59,156 nt of DNA, taken from CAZEAC01 sp964510065. Its GTDB lineage: Bacteria > Bdellovibrionota_C > UBA2361 > CAIXSY01. The notes beneath the pieces are model-generated. The model had not been told where the DNA came from. It saw nothing but the letters and a program-made list of their open reading frames with translations, and did no database searches. Of the stretch, positions 5,702 through 15,350 are shown in pieces (within the stretch, counting starts at the first letter, position 1; each line of letters starts with the position of its first letter). A program made the translations under genes and the position numbers. The DNA lies in the NCBI GenBank assembly GCA_964510065.1, contig CAZEAC010000026.1:1-59156 (forward strand), given 5' to 3'.

Positions 5702-6294
5702 GTGATGATGATGCGAGCATAGTTCAAAGCGTCATGCGAAAGAAGTTGCGCTGTCGGAATCAATCTACGCGACTAATGATTTTCTCTTTTTATGTATTTA
5801 TTTTAGGAGGCCAGCCTATTGCATTCCTTTGCCTGGTATTGGAGCTAGCTAATCCCCTTTTTGTGGCCATGGTGTTTGGCGGTGTCTTTTTAGGAATCGG
5901 CCTCGCGTTAACTATGCTTGGTCACCTGGGTCCGCTGGTGTGCCCTAAATGCAATTGCGGAATATTTTCAAATCCTAATTATTGCCCAAGATGCGGCGAC
6001 TCGACTGCGGCCATTGCGGATAAAAAATGGGGGTTTTTCAGTGGAATATTGAGTTTTGGCGCGTGTCCAAGCTGCAATGCTGAAATAGAATTTTATTTTC
6101 CGAGAAGACACCCCGCAGGACATGGAACGCCACAGTTCACAATTCGTCACTGCATGAATTGTGGGACTTTATTGAGTGAGGCAGGATTTTCCCTCGACTC
6201 AATGGGTGTATGTAATGATCCGACTCTTGCGCCAACAGGAACAACAAAGGAGAAGATTTTTTCATATTTTTCCTTATTTAGTACTCGGTCATAA
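5698..6294 (+). CDS. Membrane protein with zinc-ribbon-like Cys pairs (last cassette)
   Basis: A 198-residue protein. Two hydrophobic segments (about residues 25-50 and 52-75) are followed by a soluble part with CPKC ... CPRC (about 82-101), CPSC (about 125-128) and CMNC (about 152-155), suggesting one or two zinc ribbons facing the cytoplasm. The domain order resembles generic zinc-ribbon membrane proteins, but no family is named. The ATG (5698) is inside the R' box GTTATGG. No matching R'' (CCATAAC) or attC fold is found after the stop, so this appears to be the decayed distal end of the array. Start uncertain; Met at residue 13 is an alternative. Confidence 0.6.
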   Translation: MGDDDASIVQSVMRKKLRCRNQSTRLMIFSFYVFILGGQPIAFLCLVLELANPLFVAMVFGGVFLGIGLALTMLGHLGPLVCPKCNCGIFSNPNYCPRCGDSTAAIADKKWGFFSGILSFGACPSCNAEIEFYFPRRHPAGHGTPQFTIRHCMNCGTLLSEAGFSLDSMGVCNDPTLAPTGTTKEKIFSYFSLFSTRS

Positions 6295-6427
6295 GTCAAA
6301 GTGAATTGAACATTATTGGATATGTGGATGGCGGGAGTACCTTAATTCAGCTTCAAGATTAGTTGGCGTTTGTAGACTGAAAGTAAAGTTTATGTATCTT
6401 CTCCCGCGAATAGAGTAAGATCACAGC

Positions 6428-7585
6428 GTGAATCTGTCAGTCGTTAGTGAAATAGCCCAATTTAATAAGCTAGAAGATGCCTGGAATACCTTGTTCTCTC
6501 GTTCGGACTTCAAAAGTTTTTACCTTAGCTTTGAATGGTTTAAAAAATTAATAGTCGATCCCAGCACGGACGATCTCAAGCTTCACTGTGTCCTGGTCAC
6601 CGATAATGGAATGACGGTAGCAATTGTTCCCTTTTGTTACTCGCGTTCACAACGAAGAAAAATTCCGCTTCTCACGCTTCAGTTCTTGGGCAATCACTAC
6701 TCGAGTCTTTGTGGAGGCTTGGTGTTGCCTGCATACCTAGAGCGCGCAGCGACTTGTATCGCTGAGTATCTGCTCAGTCGAAATGTTTCCTGGGAGATGC
6801 TGCACTTTTCACGAGTCGATTCGCAAGATCAGTTCAGTAATCAAATCTTGCGCGAGATGAGTTCTCGCGGTGTTGGCTTTATTCGTGAGATGCAAAACGA
6901 GCATTTCGCAATCGATCTAACTCCTTTCGCCGATTCTGAAAGCCACTTTCGCGCGCTCGGCAAAAGCACAAGGCGAAACACAAGGGTGTTTTTACGAGAA
7001 TTCTTAAAAAAACATGAGGCCTGCCTGTACTTGGCGAAGGGCGTGCCGAGCGATGAGGCCATTCGCGATCACTTCGCTCTTTTCGAGCGGAGCAAACGCG
7101 GCGAGGAGCAGATCCCTTACTTTCAAAATTACCTCTTAAGGAGCTACTCACAATCGGGAAACCTTCGGCTCATGACATTATATGCCCGAGCGGACGGCTC
7201 GACTCATGTGCAGAACGACGCGAACGACGTGCCCAGAGTACCATTGAGCCTGCAATATCCGTCCGGGCTTACTCCGTACGCGACTCTGCTAGTACTAATA
7301 GATACTTCGACTGCATACATGTTAAGGACGGCTTTTGACCAACGTTACGCTTCGTATTCCCCAGGGTTTATTGTAATGTGGGAGGCTATCCGTTACCTTA
7401 AAAGTGCCGAGGCGATTGACACTATCGACTTTCAACGCGGAGGCGAACAGTACAAGCAATGGTTTGGTGCGACACGGCGCGGAGTGCGTAACACCTTCAA
7501 GGCGCTTCGGCCGAAAACGTTCAAGTCGTGGAGTATTCGAGTGCTGGGTGGCTGGAGGTCCGAGTTGAATCTGGTAGGACTGTAG
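6428..7585 (+). CDS. CelD/BioF2-like GNAT acyltransferase
   Basis: A 385-residue protein with GTG start. It has the layout of the CelD/BcsL (BioF2-like, GNAT-fold) family: an N-terminal half (WNTLFSRSD ... FYLSFEWFKKL ... PFCYSRSQRRKIPLLTLQFLGN) and a C-terminal acyltransferase half (KSTRRNTRVFLREF, then ending with FQRGGEQYKQWFGAT). The FDFxxGxxxYKxxW-type motif is typical. Such enzymes acylate sugars or amino groups of surface polysaccharides. The stretch around residues 255-275 looks like a poorly conserved insertion. The next gene starts 4 nt after the stop, so they are probably cotranscribed. Substrate unknown. Confidence 0.7.
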   Translation: MNLSVVSEIAQFNKLEDAWNTLFSRSDFKSFYLSFEWFKKLIVDPSTDDLKLHCVLVTDNGMTVAIVPFCYSRSQRRKIPLLTLQFLGNHYSSLCGGLVLPAYLERAATCIAEYLLSRNVSWEMLHFSRVDSQDQFSNQILREMSSRGVGFIREMQNEHFAIDLTPFADSESHFRALGKSTRRNTRVFLREFLKKHEACLYLAKGVPSDEAIRDHFALFERSKRGEEQIPYFQNYLLRSYSQSGNLRLMTLYARADGSTHVQNDANDVPRVPLSLQYPSGLTPYATLLVLIDTSTAYMLRTAFDQRYASYSPGFIVMWEAIRYLKSAEAIDTIDFQRGGEQYKQWFGATRRGVRNTFKALRPKTFKSWSIRVLGGWRSELNLVGL

Positions 7586-7589
7586 TAGC

Positions 7590-8660
7590 ATGTTGTCGGC
7601 GAATCAGGCTTTGCAAAGCGCGGTGCGGCGCCACGAACATGAACTGAGAGCGCAGCTTCGCACAAATTCGTGGCAGCTTGCGCAGTTTCTGCTCACACCA
7701 CTTTCAAAAGTCAGAATAAACATTGGCCCACGCCCCGTGCCCGAGCCAGCCGAGGCGGCGCTTATTCGCGCTAAGCATTATCACGAGGTACTCGAGAAGA
7801 GCCTTCTAAAGCTTTCTTCAGAGTCGAAGAATGCTTTTCGTTATGTAATTGCCCAAGATAATCAAGCCCCATTGCGTCAAGCGCTCTATCAGATTGCTCC
7901 CGATGGTGCACGTCGAAAGATTATTTGGGATGGAATCTCGTTGAGCCTTTCACGGGGTCGGTTTGAAGAGGATTCAGGGCAGCGCTATGAAGCAATTGCG
8001 CATTTAGTGAATTACTCGGAGATTCTCGCGTGCGCAGATCCAAACTATGGAGCAGCATTTCGTACGGCAAAACGTAGCACGCCTCATGCAGAGTTGGGCA
8101 TCTCGTGCATCGTTGAAACTACCGATGGGCTTAGTGCTCTCGTACGACGCGGCGATTCGGTGCCGATATATCCAGGGCGCTATTCGCTTCCTTCGGGAAA
8201 TGTAACACCTCTTAAGTCTTTAGTAGACGATATCTCAAGTGAGCTAGAAGAGGAGTTGGGACTTCAAAGTGGGACTGATTTTGAAGCATCGAGTTTGGTC
8301 GCGATTGGATTGGTGTATGATCTTGGGCGGCATAATCGAATGCACAAGGCGCAGGAGATTGTAACCCGAGTCGCATTAAAGATTGACTCGAAAACGCTGC
8401 GCGAGCGATTCGCAGCACTCAATAAGGCCGCGGACGCGGAAAGACTTGTAGTATCTTCTCTCGATCAGCTTGTCGAGTTGGGCTCGACTCAGAGCAATTC
8501 GCCTCACCCTGAATTACCATTATGCCCTGGAACCTGTGCGGGCCTTGTTACGTTACAGCGGCTCCGAAAGCTCAAGGTGGAGCTGAGCAATTCCAGTCTT
8601 ACAACGTCAGCATTAGATGGAATTCGTCGCTCGTCGGCGTCATCACCGGCCCCTCGCTAA
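7590..8660 (+). CDS. Nudix-like protein with degenerate Nudix box
   Basis: A 356-residue protein. Residues about 165-290 look like a Nudix fold: GISCIVETTDGLSALVRRGDS, PGRYSLPSGNV, and a Nudix-box-like helix (203-225) with SELEEELGL. The canonical box is G-x5-E-x7-R-E-U-x-E-E-x-G-U; here the first E is K and the R is S, while the E-x-E-E core is kept. It could be a Nudix hydrolase of unusual chemistry or a non-catalytic sensor. The first 160 residues are of unknown family. It lies 4 nt after the acyltransferase gene, and its end overlaps the convergent methyltransferase gene by 62 nt. Confidence 0.6.
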   Translation: MLSANQALQSAVRRHEHELRAQLRTNSWQLAQFLLTPLSKVRINIGPRPVPEPAEAALIRAKHYHEVLEKSLLKLSSESKNAFRYVIAQDNQAPLRQALYQIAPDGARRKIIWDGISLSLSRGRFEEDSGQRYEAIAHLVNYSEILACADPNYGAAFRTAKRSTPHAELGISCIVETTDGLSALVRRGDSVPIYPGRYSLPSGNVTPLKSLVDDISSELEEELGLQSGTDFEASSLVAIGLVYDLGRHNRMHKAQEIVTRVALKIDSKTLRERFAALNKAADAERLVVSSLDQLVELGSTQSNSPHPELPLCPGTCAGLVTLQRLRKLKVELSNSSLTTSALDGIRRSSASSPAPR

Positions 8661-9474
8661 TAGTGAGGCGCCGCACATTCTGGCTGAACCAAGTGACAAG
8701 ATTGTAGATGTCCTGTGGGATAAAAGTGTGGAAATGAATGCTGTAATCAGTCTCTACAATAGTGTCGGCGCCCTTGAGCGCTTCCAGTCCATGTTGATTG
8801 TGCACATGCAGCGCATAATCAAGGCAGTGCTCGAAATCACGCTCAACCGAAGGACGTTTATAGTCCAAAATTAGATGCTCAAGCGTCGTGCGAACGCGAA
8901 GCTTGTCAAAAGTGACTCTTTTATCGGGGACGATAAGGTAGATCTTTCCACCGGGCCTAATCACACGGCACCAATTTTCAAGCGCGCGAATTGGGTTCTT
9001 CATGTGCTCGATTACATGAGCCGAAATTAAGAAATCATAACTCGCGTCCTTAATTGTGTTGAAGGTCTCGGCATCGTCAATGATATTTGGCTCGACAAGT
9101 GGGAGATCTTTTAGCTCGATATAGCAGGCACGCAGCTGCGCCACAGTGTAACGATCGACATAATCAAGCTGCATTCCAGGATGGGTAACCATTGGTCGGT
9201 GAAGCGGTCCAATTTCAAGTCCGCGTCCGTGAAGCTGGTGCGCGAAATAGCTGCGCCAGTCACGATCCTCTATTTTGACACTCGGATCTTCTATAACCGC
9301 CTGGGGAATAGATGAGCTGGAGGAGTTGGCAGGCGGAAAGCGCTTCACGAGGCGGCGTCTTACGCCACGTCCAACACGCAACAAGAGCTGAAAAAACTGC
9401 TCACCAGTAGCGCCTATTGATTGGGAGGAAAGCGACTCCGGCGCGTGAGCTTCTGACTGAACACTATTAGCCAT
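8599..9474 (-). CDS. SAM-dependent methyltransferase (class I)
   Basis: A 291-residue protein. After a variable N-terminus (1-75) comes LEIGPLHRPM, a glycine-motif variant of the SAM-binding site, then YVDRY (acidic end of strand 2), DAETFNTI, YDFLISAHVIEHM, and RVIRPGGKIYLIVPD, the classic Methyltransf_11-like order. The IEHMKNP block is usual for methyltransferases in glycan and capsule clusters. The C-terminus (FHTFIPQDIYNLVTWF) fits the same subgroup. It lies 33 nt after the start of the YfhO-like gene's 3' end on the same strand and may be cotranscribed with it. Substrate unknown. Confidence 0.8.
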   Translation of the reverse strand: MANSVQSEAHAPESLSSQSIGATGEQFFQLLLRVGRGVRRRLVKRFPPANSSSSSIPQAVIEDPSVKIEDRDWRSYFAHQLHGRGLEIGPLHRPMVTHPGMQLDYVDRYTVAQLRACYIELKDLPLVEPNIIDDAETFNTIKDASYDFLISAHVIEHMKNPIRALENWCRVIRPGGKIYLIVPDKRVTFDKLRVRTTLEHLILDYKRPSVERDFEHCLDYALHVHNQHGLEALKGADTIVETDYSIHFHTFIPQDIYNLVTWFSQNVRRLTISEGPVMTPTSDEFHLMLTL

Positions 9475-9507
9475 GAGGGCTAAGGATCTCGGTCTCGCGG
9501 CGATAAG

Positions 9508-12500
9508 TCAAGACGTTTTGGTAGATTTTGGCCCGTTCTTTCGCGGGAAAAAAAAGAGCAGGCCGGTCAAAAAGAGCCCTCCGAGGCCACTCGTGAGAAG
9601 TAGCGTAAAATGCTTCGGCCAATATCCAAAAACCACTTCGAAATGGCCGGGAGACTCGAGTTTAACCGCACGAAAAGCATGGTTAGCGCGTAGAACCGGC
9701 CGATCTACACCGTTTACTTTCACATAAGTGTCGTCCTCGACATAACTCTCATGCAGGATCAAAAAGCCGGGGGCCGGAGTGTCAATGCTAACTTTGGTTG
9801 TATTCGCGGTGAGCGTTACTTCGGAGGGCGGAACGATAATTCGCGCCGTTGACGGGGCTGCGTAGGGTGCGCCAGCTTCAAAAAGCGCAGCGAATGGCCG
9901 GCCATCGCTTTCAAGGAGCGCTTTATTCAGATCCTCTACGTTTCCGTAAGTAGATGTTTGATCGACAAAAAATGCACGCGGCCAGGCTGTCGGGCGCTCC
10001 CAAACCTGGAGGTCTTTCTTTGTTGCGAGAACCACATCCGTACTTCGCGGGGCGTGCCGGTCAGCGAGGACATATCGTACATTCATAAAATCGAGCGCGC
10101 GAGAAAGAGGCGCCAAGTCTTTCGCCGTCACAAGGCGAAGCCAGAGCCAGCCCTGCCAGACCCGGATCTGAAGTGCCTCTTCAAGCTGTAGTAGTAACGG
10201 GTTCATCAATGCATCGGGTCCGTTAATTGCCTCGAGAAGATAAAAGGCGTTGAATCCGGGGAAAAGAGTTGCCGTTTCACCGATAGTGCGAAAACCAGGC
10301 CTCCCTTTCGCATGCACATAGTTTACCGCTGCCGAAGGAATCGAGAAGTCTGGACGATCGCCTAAGTTGTTTATGAGCCGATCTAGATTCTCACGGCCCG
10401 AAGGAACATGAATCCCGTTTTTTGTGTGCAAGGCGAATATGAAAAGCGGAAGAAGAACAGCGGCAGCTCCCTTCCAGAGGCCGCCGAGCCTCGCAAGAGG
10501 AAGCAGGGGGATTATCATAAGCGCACTTATCGCAAGCACAGCGCTAACAAGAAACGCAGCTTTCTGATTAGCTGATGGTGGATAGTTGTAATACTGAATG
10601 AAGATAAGCCCAAACATGAGAAGTTCGGCGACAATAATCGCGACCCAACCTCCCTTGTCGCGTAGTAGAAACCGGCCAAGAGTTCGGAATCCGAAGCCAG
10701 CGTAAAGAAACGCTGCGGGCATTGCCGCGGTGAGAAGTGTATCTACGAGGTGATATACCCTTCCGAGAAAGGGTACTTTGAGAAGAAGCGCAACTGGAAC
10801 TCCTCCGAACGAGATAAGCAGCGCCAATACAAGTGGAATGAGCGACGCCCAAAACGCCGCAACTCGGTAGTAGCGCGGTAGCGAACTTATGCCTAAGAGA
10901 ATGCCCAGGCCGAGAAAGAGATTTATCGATGGAAAACCAATAGTGCCCGAGTGCTGTTCGGTAAAAACGAGGTCAAAAAAAGAAACGAGATACCCCGCCG
11001 GTGCAACTATAATCATCTCGCCATCAGAGAGCGTCGAGGCCTTCTTGAGCGCTCCGAAGAAGACCGCAATAAAGGGAACGAGCATCATTAATCCTGCTAC
11101 ACCCCAAGGAAGCAAGGATAGTGCCGCGCGGAGCTTTTGGCGCACTGGGGCGCTCTCCGCGAGTAGCAGTACCACTCCGCTCGCATGGGCAAATGCAAGG
11201 CACAGCACAGACTCTTTGAGCCCGCCAGAATTGAATTGAAATGTCGAAAATAGCGCGAGTCCAGCGCAGGCTATGCGCGGAAGCGGTCTCGCTAAGCGCA
11301 GGTTCCTGGCAATAAGTAGCCAGCAGAGCAGTATCCAGGGACAGTAGGTTATGGAAAACGCGGCGACATGATTTAATCGGAAAATATAGAGTCCAAGAAA
11401 CTCGGCTGAGAATGCAACCAGGAGAGAAGCAAAAAGACTTTCGGTTGCGATTAGCACTCCGAGCCCCGCAGCGACGCCGATGAGAAGTCTGGCCAGGAGA
11501 AAATGAAGGTCCCAACCCCAGGCACTTCCATTACTGAGTACCGCGATCCAATGAAGCGGGTCGGTAATTTGACTCTGTCCCTGACCAAGGAGAGTTATTC
11601 CCGCGGAGTTGTAACGGTTCCATAGCGGAAGTTCATGATCCTTGACGATTGATTGATACTGAACACGGGAATAGGGCAGGAACGCCCAGGCTGTCGCGCC
11701 AACATCGAGCGAACGAGGATCTTCCACAAAATCATCCTGGTATCCAGGAAGGGAAGGATAGCCGAAGTAGAGCAGTACTGCCTGAACCGCGGGAGAAACA
11801 AAGCTCTTGCCCAAAAACACAACTGGGTAGCTACTGAGAAGTAGCCCGAGAAGTGCCGCGGTAATGATCATGCTTTTCGGTTTTTTTTGAATAAAACCGC
11901 GGATTCGATCGGCATAGCTTTCAAAGAACCAGACCGCCAAGCCAAAAAGCAGGCTCAAGATACTTGCCAGGAAAGCGGCTAAGGCGATTCGCGGTTTCAC
12001 GAATCGGAACAAGGAGTCACGATTTGATGCGAGTTTTATTGGGGCACGGGAGATTTGGAAGATCGGATCAAAATTTCCCGGGGCAACACTAAAAGAGATG
12101 CAGTCACCATCAATTGTGAGATTGTCGACCTGCTGCACTGGCTTGAGCATCTTAGGCGTGATTGCCAAATGAAATGCCTCGGAGGCATCATTAATTTCGA
12201 CGTTACAAATTGAGACATCGCCGGGCTTGTTAATCGGATCCAAGCGTAATCCATTATACAGGCCTTCTTTCAGTGCAAATCGATAATCAACGAAACCTTT
12301 GCGCAGCTTAATCGGTTTGAGAATTGAATTTTCTTCGCGGAAGCCGTCACTTGTATCAAAATAGAGCTGAATAAGTCCGGCCTGTGCCGACTTCATTCTT
12401 AGAGTAAGAAAGTAGCTGCGCCTTTCGCCAAAGAAAAAAAGAGTGAAGAGAGTTAGGATGGCGAAGAAAAAGCAGACGAAGTAAATTGGAAGGCGGGCCA

Positions 12501-12519
12501 TAGCGGTAGAATAGGACAT
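9508..12519 (-). CDS. YfhO-like large polytopic membrane protein
   Basis: A 1003-residue protein. It has a hydrophobic N-terminal anchor, a soluble domain of about 170 residues, then about a dozen membrane segments (roughly 185-700) and a periplasmic C-terminal domain with a final membrane segment near 975-992. The block NRYNSAGITLLGQGQSQITDP after the first membrane pairs and the late LDFMNVRYVLADRH motif are typical of YfhO/GT-C-like proteins thought to transfer sugars from lipid carriers to lipids or cell-wall polymers. It starts divergently from the 12884 gene, with a palindromic repeat between them. ATG 12519 follows a short TAGG; Met 7 is an alternative. Confidence 0.75.
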   Translation of the reverse strand: MSYSTAMARLPIYFVCFFFAILTLFTLFFFGERRSYFLTLRMKSAQAGLIQLYFDTSDGFREENSILKPIKLRKGFVDYRFALKEGLYNGLRLDPINKPGDVSICNVEINDASEAFHLAITPKMLKPVQQVDNLTIDGDCISFSVAPGNFDPIFQISRAPIKLASNRDSLFRFVKPRIALAAFLASILSLLFGLAVWFFESYADRIRGFIQKKPKSMIITAALLGLLLSSYPVVFLGKSFVSPAVQAVLLYFGYPSLPGYQDDFVEDPRSLDVGATAWAFLPYSRVQYQSIVKDHELPLWNRYNSAGITLLGQGQSQITDPLHWIAVLSNGSAWGWDLHFLLARLLIGVAAGLGVLIATESLFASLLVAFSAEFLGLYIFRLNHVAAFSITYCPWILLCWLLIARNLRLARPLPRIACAGLALFSTFQFNSGGLKESVLCLAFAHASGVVLLLAESAPVRQKLRAALSLLPWGVAGLMMLVPFIAVFFGALKKASTLSDGEMIIVAPAGYLVSFFDLVFTEQHSGTIGFPSINLFLGLGILLGISSLPRYYRVAAFWASLIPLVLALLISFGGVPVALLLKVPFLGRVYHLVDTLLTAAMPAAFLYAGFGFRTLGRFLLRDKGGWVAIIVAELLMFGLIFIQYYNYPPSANQKAAFLVSAVLAISALMIIPLLPLARLGGLWKGAAAVLLPLFIFALHTKNGIHVPSGRENLDRLINNLGDRPDFSIPSAAVNYVHAKGRPGFRTIGETATLFPGFNAFYLLEAINGPDALMNPLLLQLEEALQIRVWQGWLWLRLVTAKDLAPLSRALDFMNVRYVLADRHAPRSTDVVLATKKDLQVWERPTAWPRAFFVDQTSTYGNVEDLNKALLESDGRPFAALFEAGAPYAAPSTARIIVPPSEVTLTANTTKVSIDTPAPGFLILHESYVEDDTYVKVNGVDRPVLRANHAFRAVKLESPGHFEVVFGYWPKHFTLLLTSGLGGLFLTGLLFFFPRKNGPKSTKTS

Positions 12520-12569
12520 CCTAGCCGAGTCGTGTAATAAAGCGAATGGGGCTATAATAGAAATTATTA

Positions 12570-12794
12570 GCCTGGGCTTCTTACAGGTTTCGTCGCGAGG
12601 AAGCGTAATTTGGCGAAGGGCAAGGCTTTTCGACGGAATTCGACCATTGTTACTTTCTCAGCAAGAACGTGCGCCAGCGCACGTTCTTTCAGAGGGCATC
12701 TCACCCTAACAGGCTGTCGAGGACGAATTCCTAGAAAAACGAAGCCATTCGACAAATTACGCTTCCGCAGCAGAAATCTGTAAGAAGCCCAGGC
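12570..12794. repeat. 225-bp nested imperfect palindrome (MITE-like)
   Basis: Both ends mirror each other over long stretches: the left GCCTGGGCTTCTTACAG (12570-12586) and the right CTGTAAGAAGCCCAGGC (12778-12794) are exact complements, followed inward by GGAAGCGTAATTT-type and GAATTCG-type arms. The centre has the hairpin GAACGTGCGC-CA-GCGCACGTTC (12665-12686). It fills most of the 364-bp divergent promoter region between the genes starting at 12519 and 12884. It encodes nothing. A non-autonomous mobile element or a big regulatory palindrome are both possible. Confidence 0.75.
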
Positions 12795-12883
12795 TGGAAC
12801 CTTTGCGCCTCGAAGGCTTTAGTTCACCTAAAGATGCGACGACATTTTATTGGGTTTGTGTCCCTGGTTTGCATAGAGGTTAA

Positions 12884-15178
12884 ATGGGTAAGCAGCTAAA
12901 ATTACTGAATATTGTCGCCGCGCTGATCTTTTCGTCGGCGTTTTGTTTGTCGCGTTCGGCCTCCGCGGACTGTCCCGAATATTTCATGGAAAACTGGGGC
13001 TACTATCTCGACATGAATAGTGCCGCAACCGGCGCACTTCAAGACATTCCGCCACTTCAGGTTGCTAACACTACGACCCATACCTATTCGGGTGGAGTGC
13101 TCTCGGCGACTACGAATGGTATACCAGGACTTTTTAGTTTTTTGCAGTATACCGTCATTGGTTCAATTCCTGTTGGCACCCGTTACGGAGAATCTCATCC
13201 GGTCGATAGCTCGCGTTTCACCCGGCTTGTGTTTCGACTCTATGCGAGTGAGAGCACGGTCGCGCAGATTCGTTGGTTCCAGCGCTACGATCGCTGGGCA
13301 ATTACGACGCTCAATATAAGCGCCGGCTGGAATACCTATGATGTTGACCTTGCTTCGGCCGCAGTTGCGTCTTCTTACGGTGCCAATGTTGGTTGGACAC
13401 AGGGAAATCCAATCGGTCTCGAGATTTTTCCTGCCAACGAAAATAATGTCGAAGTTCGCTTCGATTGGCTGATGCTTACCACGGCGAGCTGCGCAGACCT
13501 CTCGATAGATGAAGGGCTCGAGTTCACGGTATCGCAGCCTGATAAGAAGGGCGGCCGCGATTTTGGCCAGACTGTCGAAGGCAACTCTTGGAACATGGAC
13601 GATGCCGAAGACATCGGGCCTAACTACTCGGTCGCTTCCGCGACGATCTATCCCTTTAATACCCTTACCGATCCACTCAGTGCCTCATATAGTGGTGATT
13701 TCATGTCGGCGGTAAATGCGCCATCGAATGGCGATGCGCACTATTTTTCGGTGTGGGGCACGACAGGAATTGATCCAAGCCAGTTTGTAAATGTGTGTTT
13801 CAAAGGCTGGAACGATATTGAAGATGTGTCGTTTTATAGCTCAGTGGCTCGTGTCATTTGGCGCGATCCGCGTGTGAGCAATGATGATGCTGCCGGGCGA
13901 AACGGCGATGATATCGTGATGAATCGAGGCAATAAAGAATACTGTCTTGATATGCGCGAGGAGATTGAGCTTGAGCCTGCGCTTGAAGCGGGAGCGCCCA
14001 ATCCCTGGACCAGCATCGGTGATGCCGGCTACACGGTGAACTATTTCCGAGTCGATATGAACGAAAACTCGGAGGGGGCGGCTTCGGCCTATACCTCGGT
14101 CATCGACTACATTACGGTAAGAACTGATCATGAAAGTAATACTCAATACGCGATTGTAGTCTCAGCGCCGCTGACCGAGCGGGTAACGCTCTATTATAAC
14201 ACCTCGCGTACTTCCACGGGTGGCACGATGATCGGCACGCTTAGCCCGAATCGTTCGACGAATGTATTTAAGTGGGACACCAGCGCAGTTGCCGAGGGGC
14301 TTTACTACATCTATGCGGTCTTGGATCACGATAGCTCGACGATTTCACGAGTTGCCGACGGCCGAATCAAGATCAGCCACTCCCGCGCGCAAGACAGCAC
14401 CGCGCCGATTCTTGTATGCGAGCGTCCCGCTGATGGTTACCTCTTTGATACGACTATGGAGCTCGCAGGCTATGCGCTTGATGAAACCAGGCTTGCCGCG
14501 GTGGAAGTGTTTGTCGATGACGTTTATTTCACAAAAATTTCTCCGAACTTGTATCACAAGGCGGCGCATGACGCGTATCCGACCTATGCCGAGGCCAATG
14601 CGCCGGGCTTCCAGATCTTTCCATCGGCGACAGCGCTTGCCTATGGGGCACACACTGTGCGAATTGTCGCCACCGACACTGCAGGCAATGAGAGTTCGTG
14701 TACTGCCCAGGTGACTCGTCAAAATGGCGCCTCGACGCCGGCGCTAACCTATCCGACACCGAACGGAACTCCGCTTGAGCTTCGTGTTGGAAATCCGCCC
14801 GCACCGCTGCTTAAGGTTACTAGTCCGCGTGGCGTGATGAATTTTATCATTACTGGGACGGCGCCCTGTACTGACGTGACGTTACAAGGTTCCGAGCTTG
14901 AAGATTTTTCAGCGCCACTTTCGCTTGTCACGAAGAGAGCGAAATCGCGAATTAAGTTAGCAGTGAAGAAAGTACCGAATCTCGCTGTGCCTGCGGCAGG
15001 CGCGTCACTGTACTTCCGCGCCGTGTGCGAAGATGGATCGGCGAGTGACGTGCGAAGATTCCAGCTGAGCCGACATAAAGTTAACAAGAAAGTCGCGACG
15101 ATTGCCGAAATTCTGCAGTATCTCCAGGCGAAATTGCCGAAGGTGCGGGCGAAGTCGAATAAGAAGAAGGGGCGGTAG
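12884..15178 (+). CDS. Large exported protein, Ig-like/carbohydrate-binding type
   Basis: A 764-residue protein with a signal peptide (KLLNIVAALIFSSAFCLSRSASA, cleavage near residue 28). The mature part is rich in aromatic, Ser/Thr and Asp residues. Residues about 50-200 resemble a jelly-roll carbohydrate-binding fold (WNTYDVDLASA, NNVEVRFDWLML), a second similar block lies at about 225-430, and residues about 430-620 read like Ig-like repeats (GLYYIYAVLDHDSSTIS; GAHTVRIVATDTAGNESSC). The C-terminus is Lys-rich. This fits a surface or extracellular glycan-binding protein. No catalytic motif is seen. It stands alone downstream of the 225-bp palindrome. Confidence 0.6.
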   Translation: MGKQLKLLNIVAALIFSSAFCLSRSASADCPEYFMENWGYYLDMNSAATGALQDIPPLQVANTTTHTYSGGVLSATTNGIPGLFSFLQYTVIGSIPVGTRYGESHPVDSSRFTRLVFRLYASESTVAQIRWFQRYDRWAITTLNISAGWNTYDVDLASAAVASSYGANVGWTQGNPIGLEIFPANENNVEVRFDWLMLTTASCADLSIDEGLEFTVSQPDKKGGRDFGQTVEGNSWNMDDAEDIGPNYSVASATIYPFNTLTDPLSASYSGDFMSAVNAPSNGDAHYFSVWGTTGIDPSQFVNVCFKGWNDIEDVSFYSSVARVIWRDPRVSNDDAAGRNGDDIVMNRGNKEYCLDMREEIELEPALEAGAPNPWTSIGDAGYTVNYFRVDMNENSEGAASAYTSVIDYITVRTDHESNTQYAIVVSAPLTERVTLYYNTSRTSTGGTMIGTLSPNRSTNVFKWDTSAVAEGLYYIYAVLDHDSSTISRVADGRIKISHSRAQDSTAPILVCERPADGYLFDTTMELAGYALDETRLAAVEVFVDDVYFTKISPNLYHKAAHDAYPTYAEANAPGFQIFPSATALAYGAHTVRIVATDTAGNESSCTAQVTRQNGASTPALTYPTPNGTPLELRVGNPPAPLLKVTSPRGVMNFIITGTAPCTDVTLQGSELEDFSAPLSLVTKRAKSRIKLAVKKVPNLAVPAAGASLYFRAVCEDGSASDVRRFQLSRHKVNKKVATIAEILQYLQAKLPKVRAKSNKKKGR

Positions 15179-15297
15179 GTCGCCGCGGAAGTTCCAAAAT
15201 ATAAGAATTCGCGAGCCTTCTTCAGAGGCTGGAGACGATAGTGCGAAGAAAGTTGCTGTCTTGCGAGTCTATCGAACCTTACTTGCCTCTACCAGAA

Positions 15298-15330
15298 GCG
15301 GCCGCCGAGCACGAATGCTCAGGCGGCCGC
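15298..15330 (-). other. GC-rich hairpin after the small gene of the kinase operon
   Basis: GCGGCCGCC (15298-15306) and GAGCA pair with TGCTC and GGCGGCCGC (15322-15330), one bulged A, 4-nt loop. It lies about 20 nt after the stop of the minus-strand gene at 15351. No T-run follows on that strand, so it is not a classical intrinsic terminator; it could protect the mRNA 3' end or stop transcription weakly. A second small stem is at about 15328-15347. Confidence 0.6.
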
Positions 15331-15350
15331 CTCGGTCTACCTCGAGGCGC

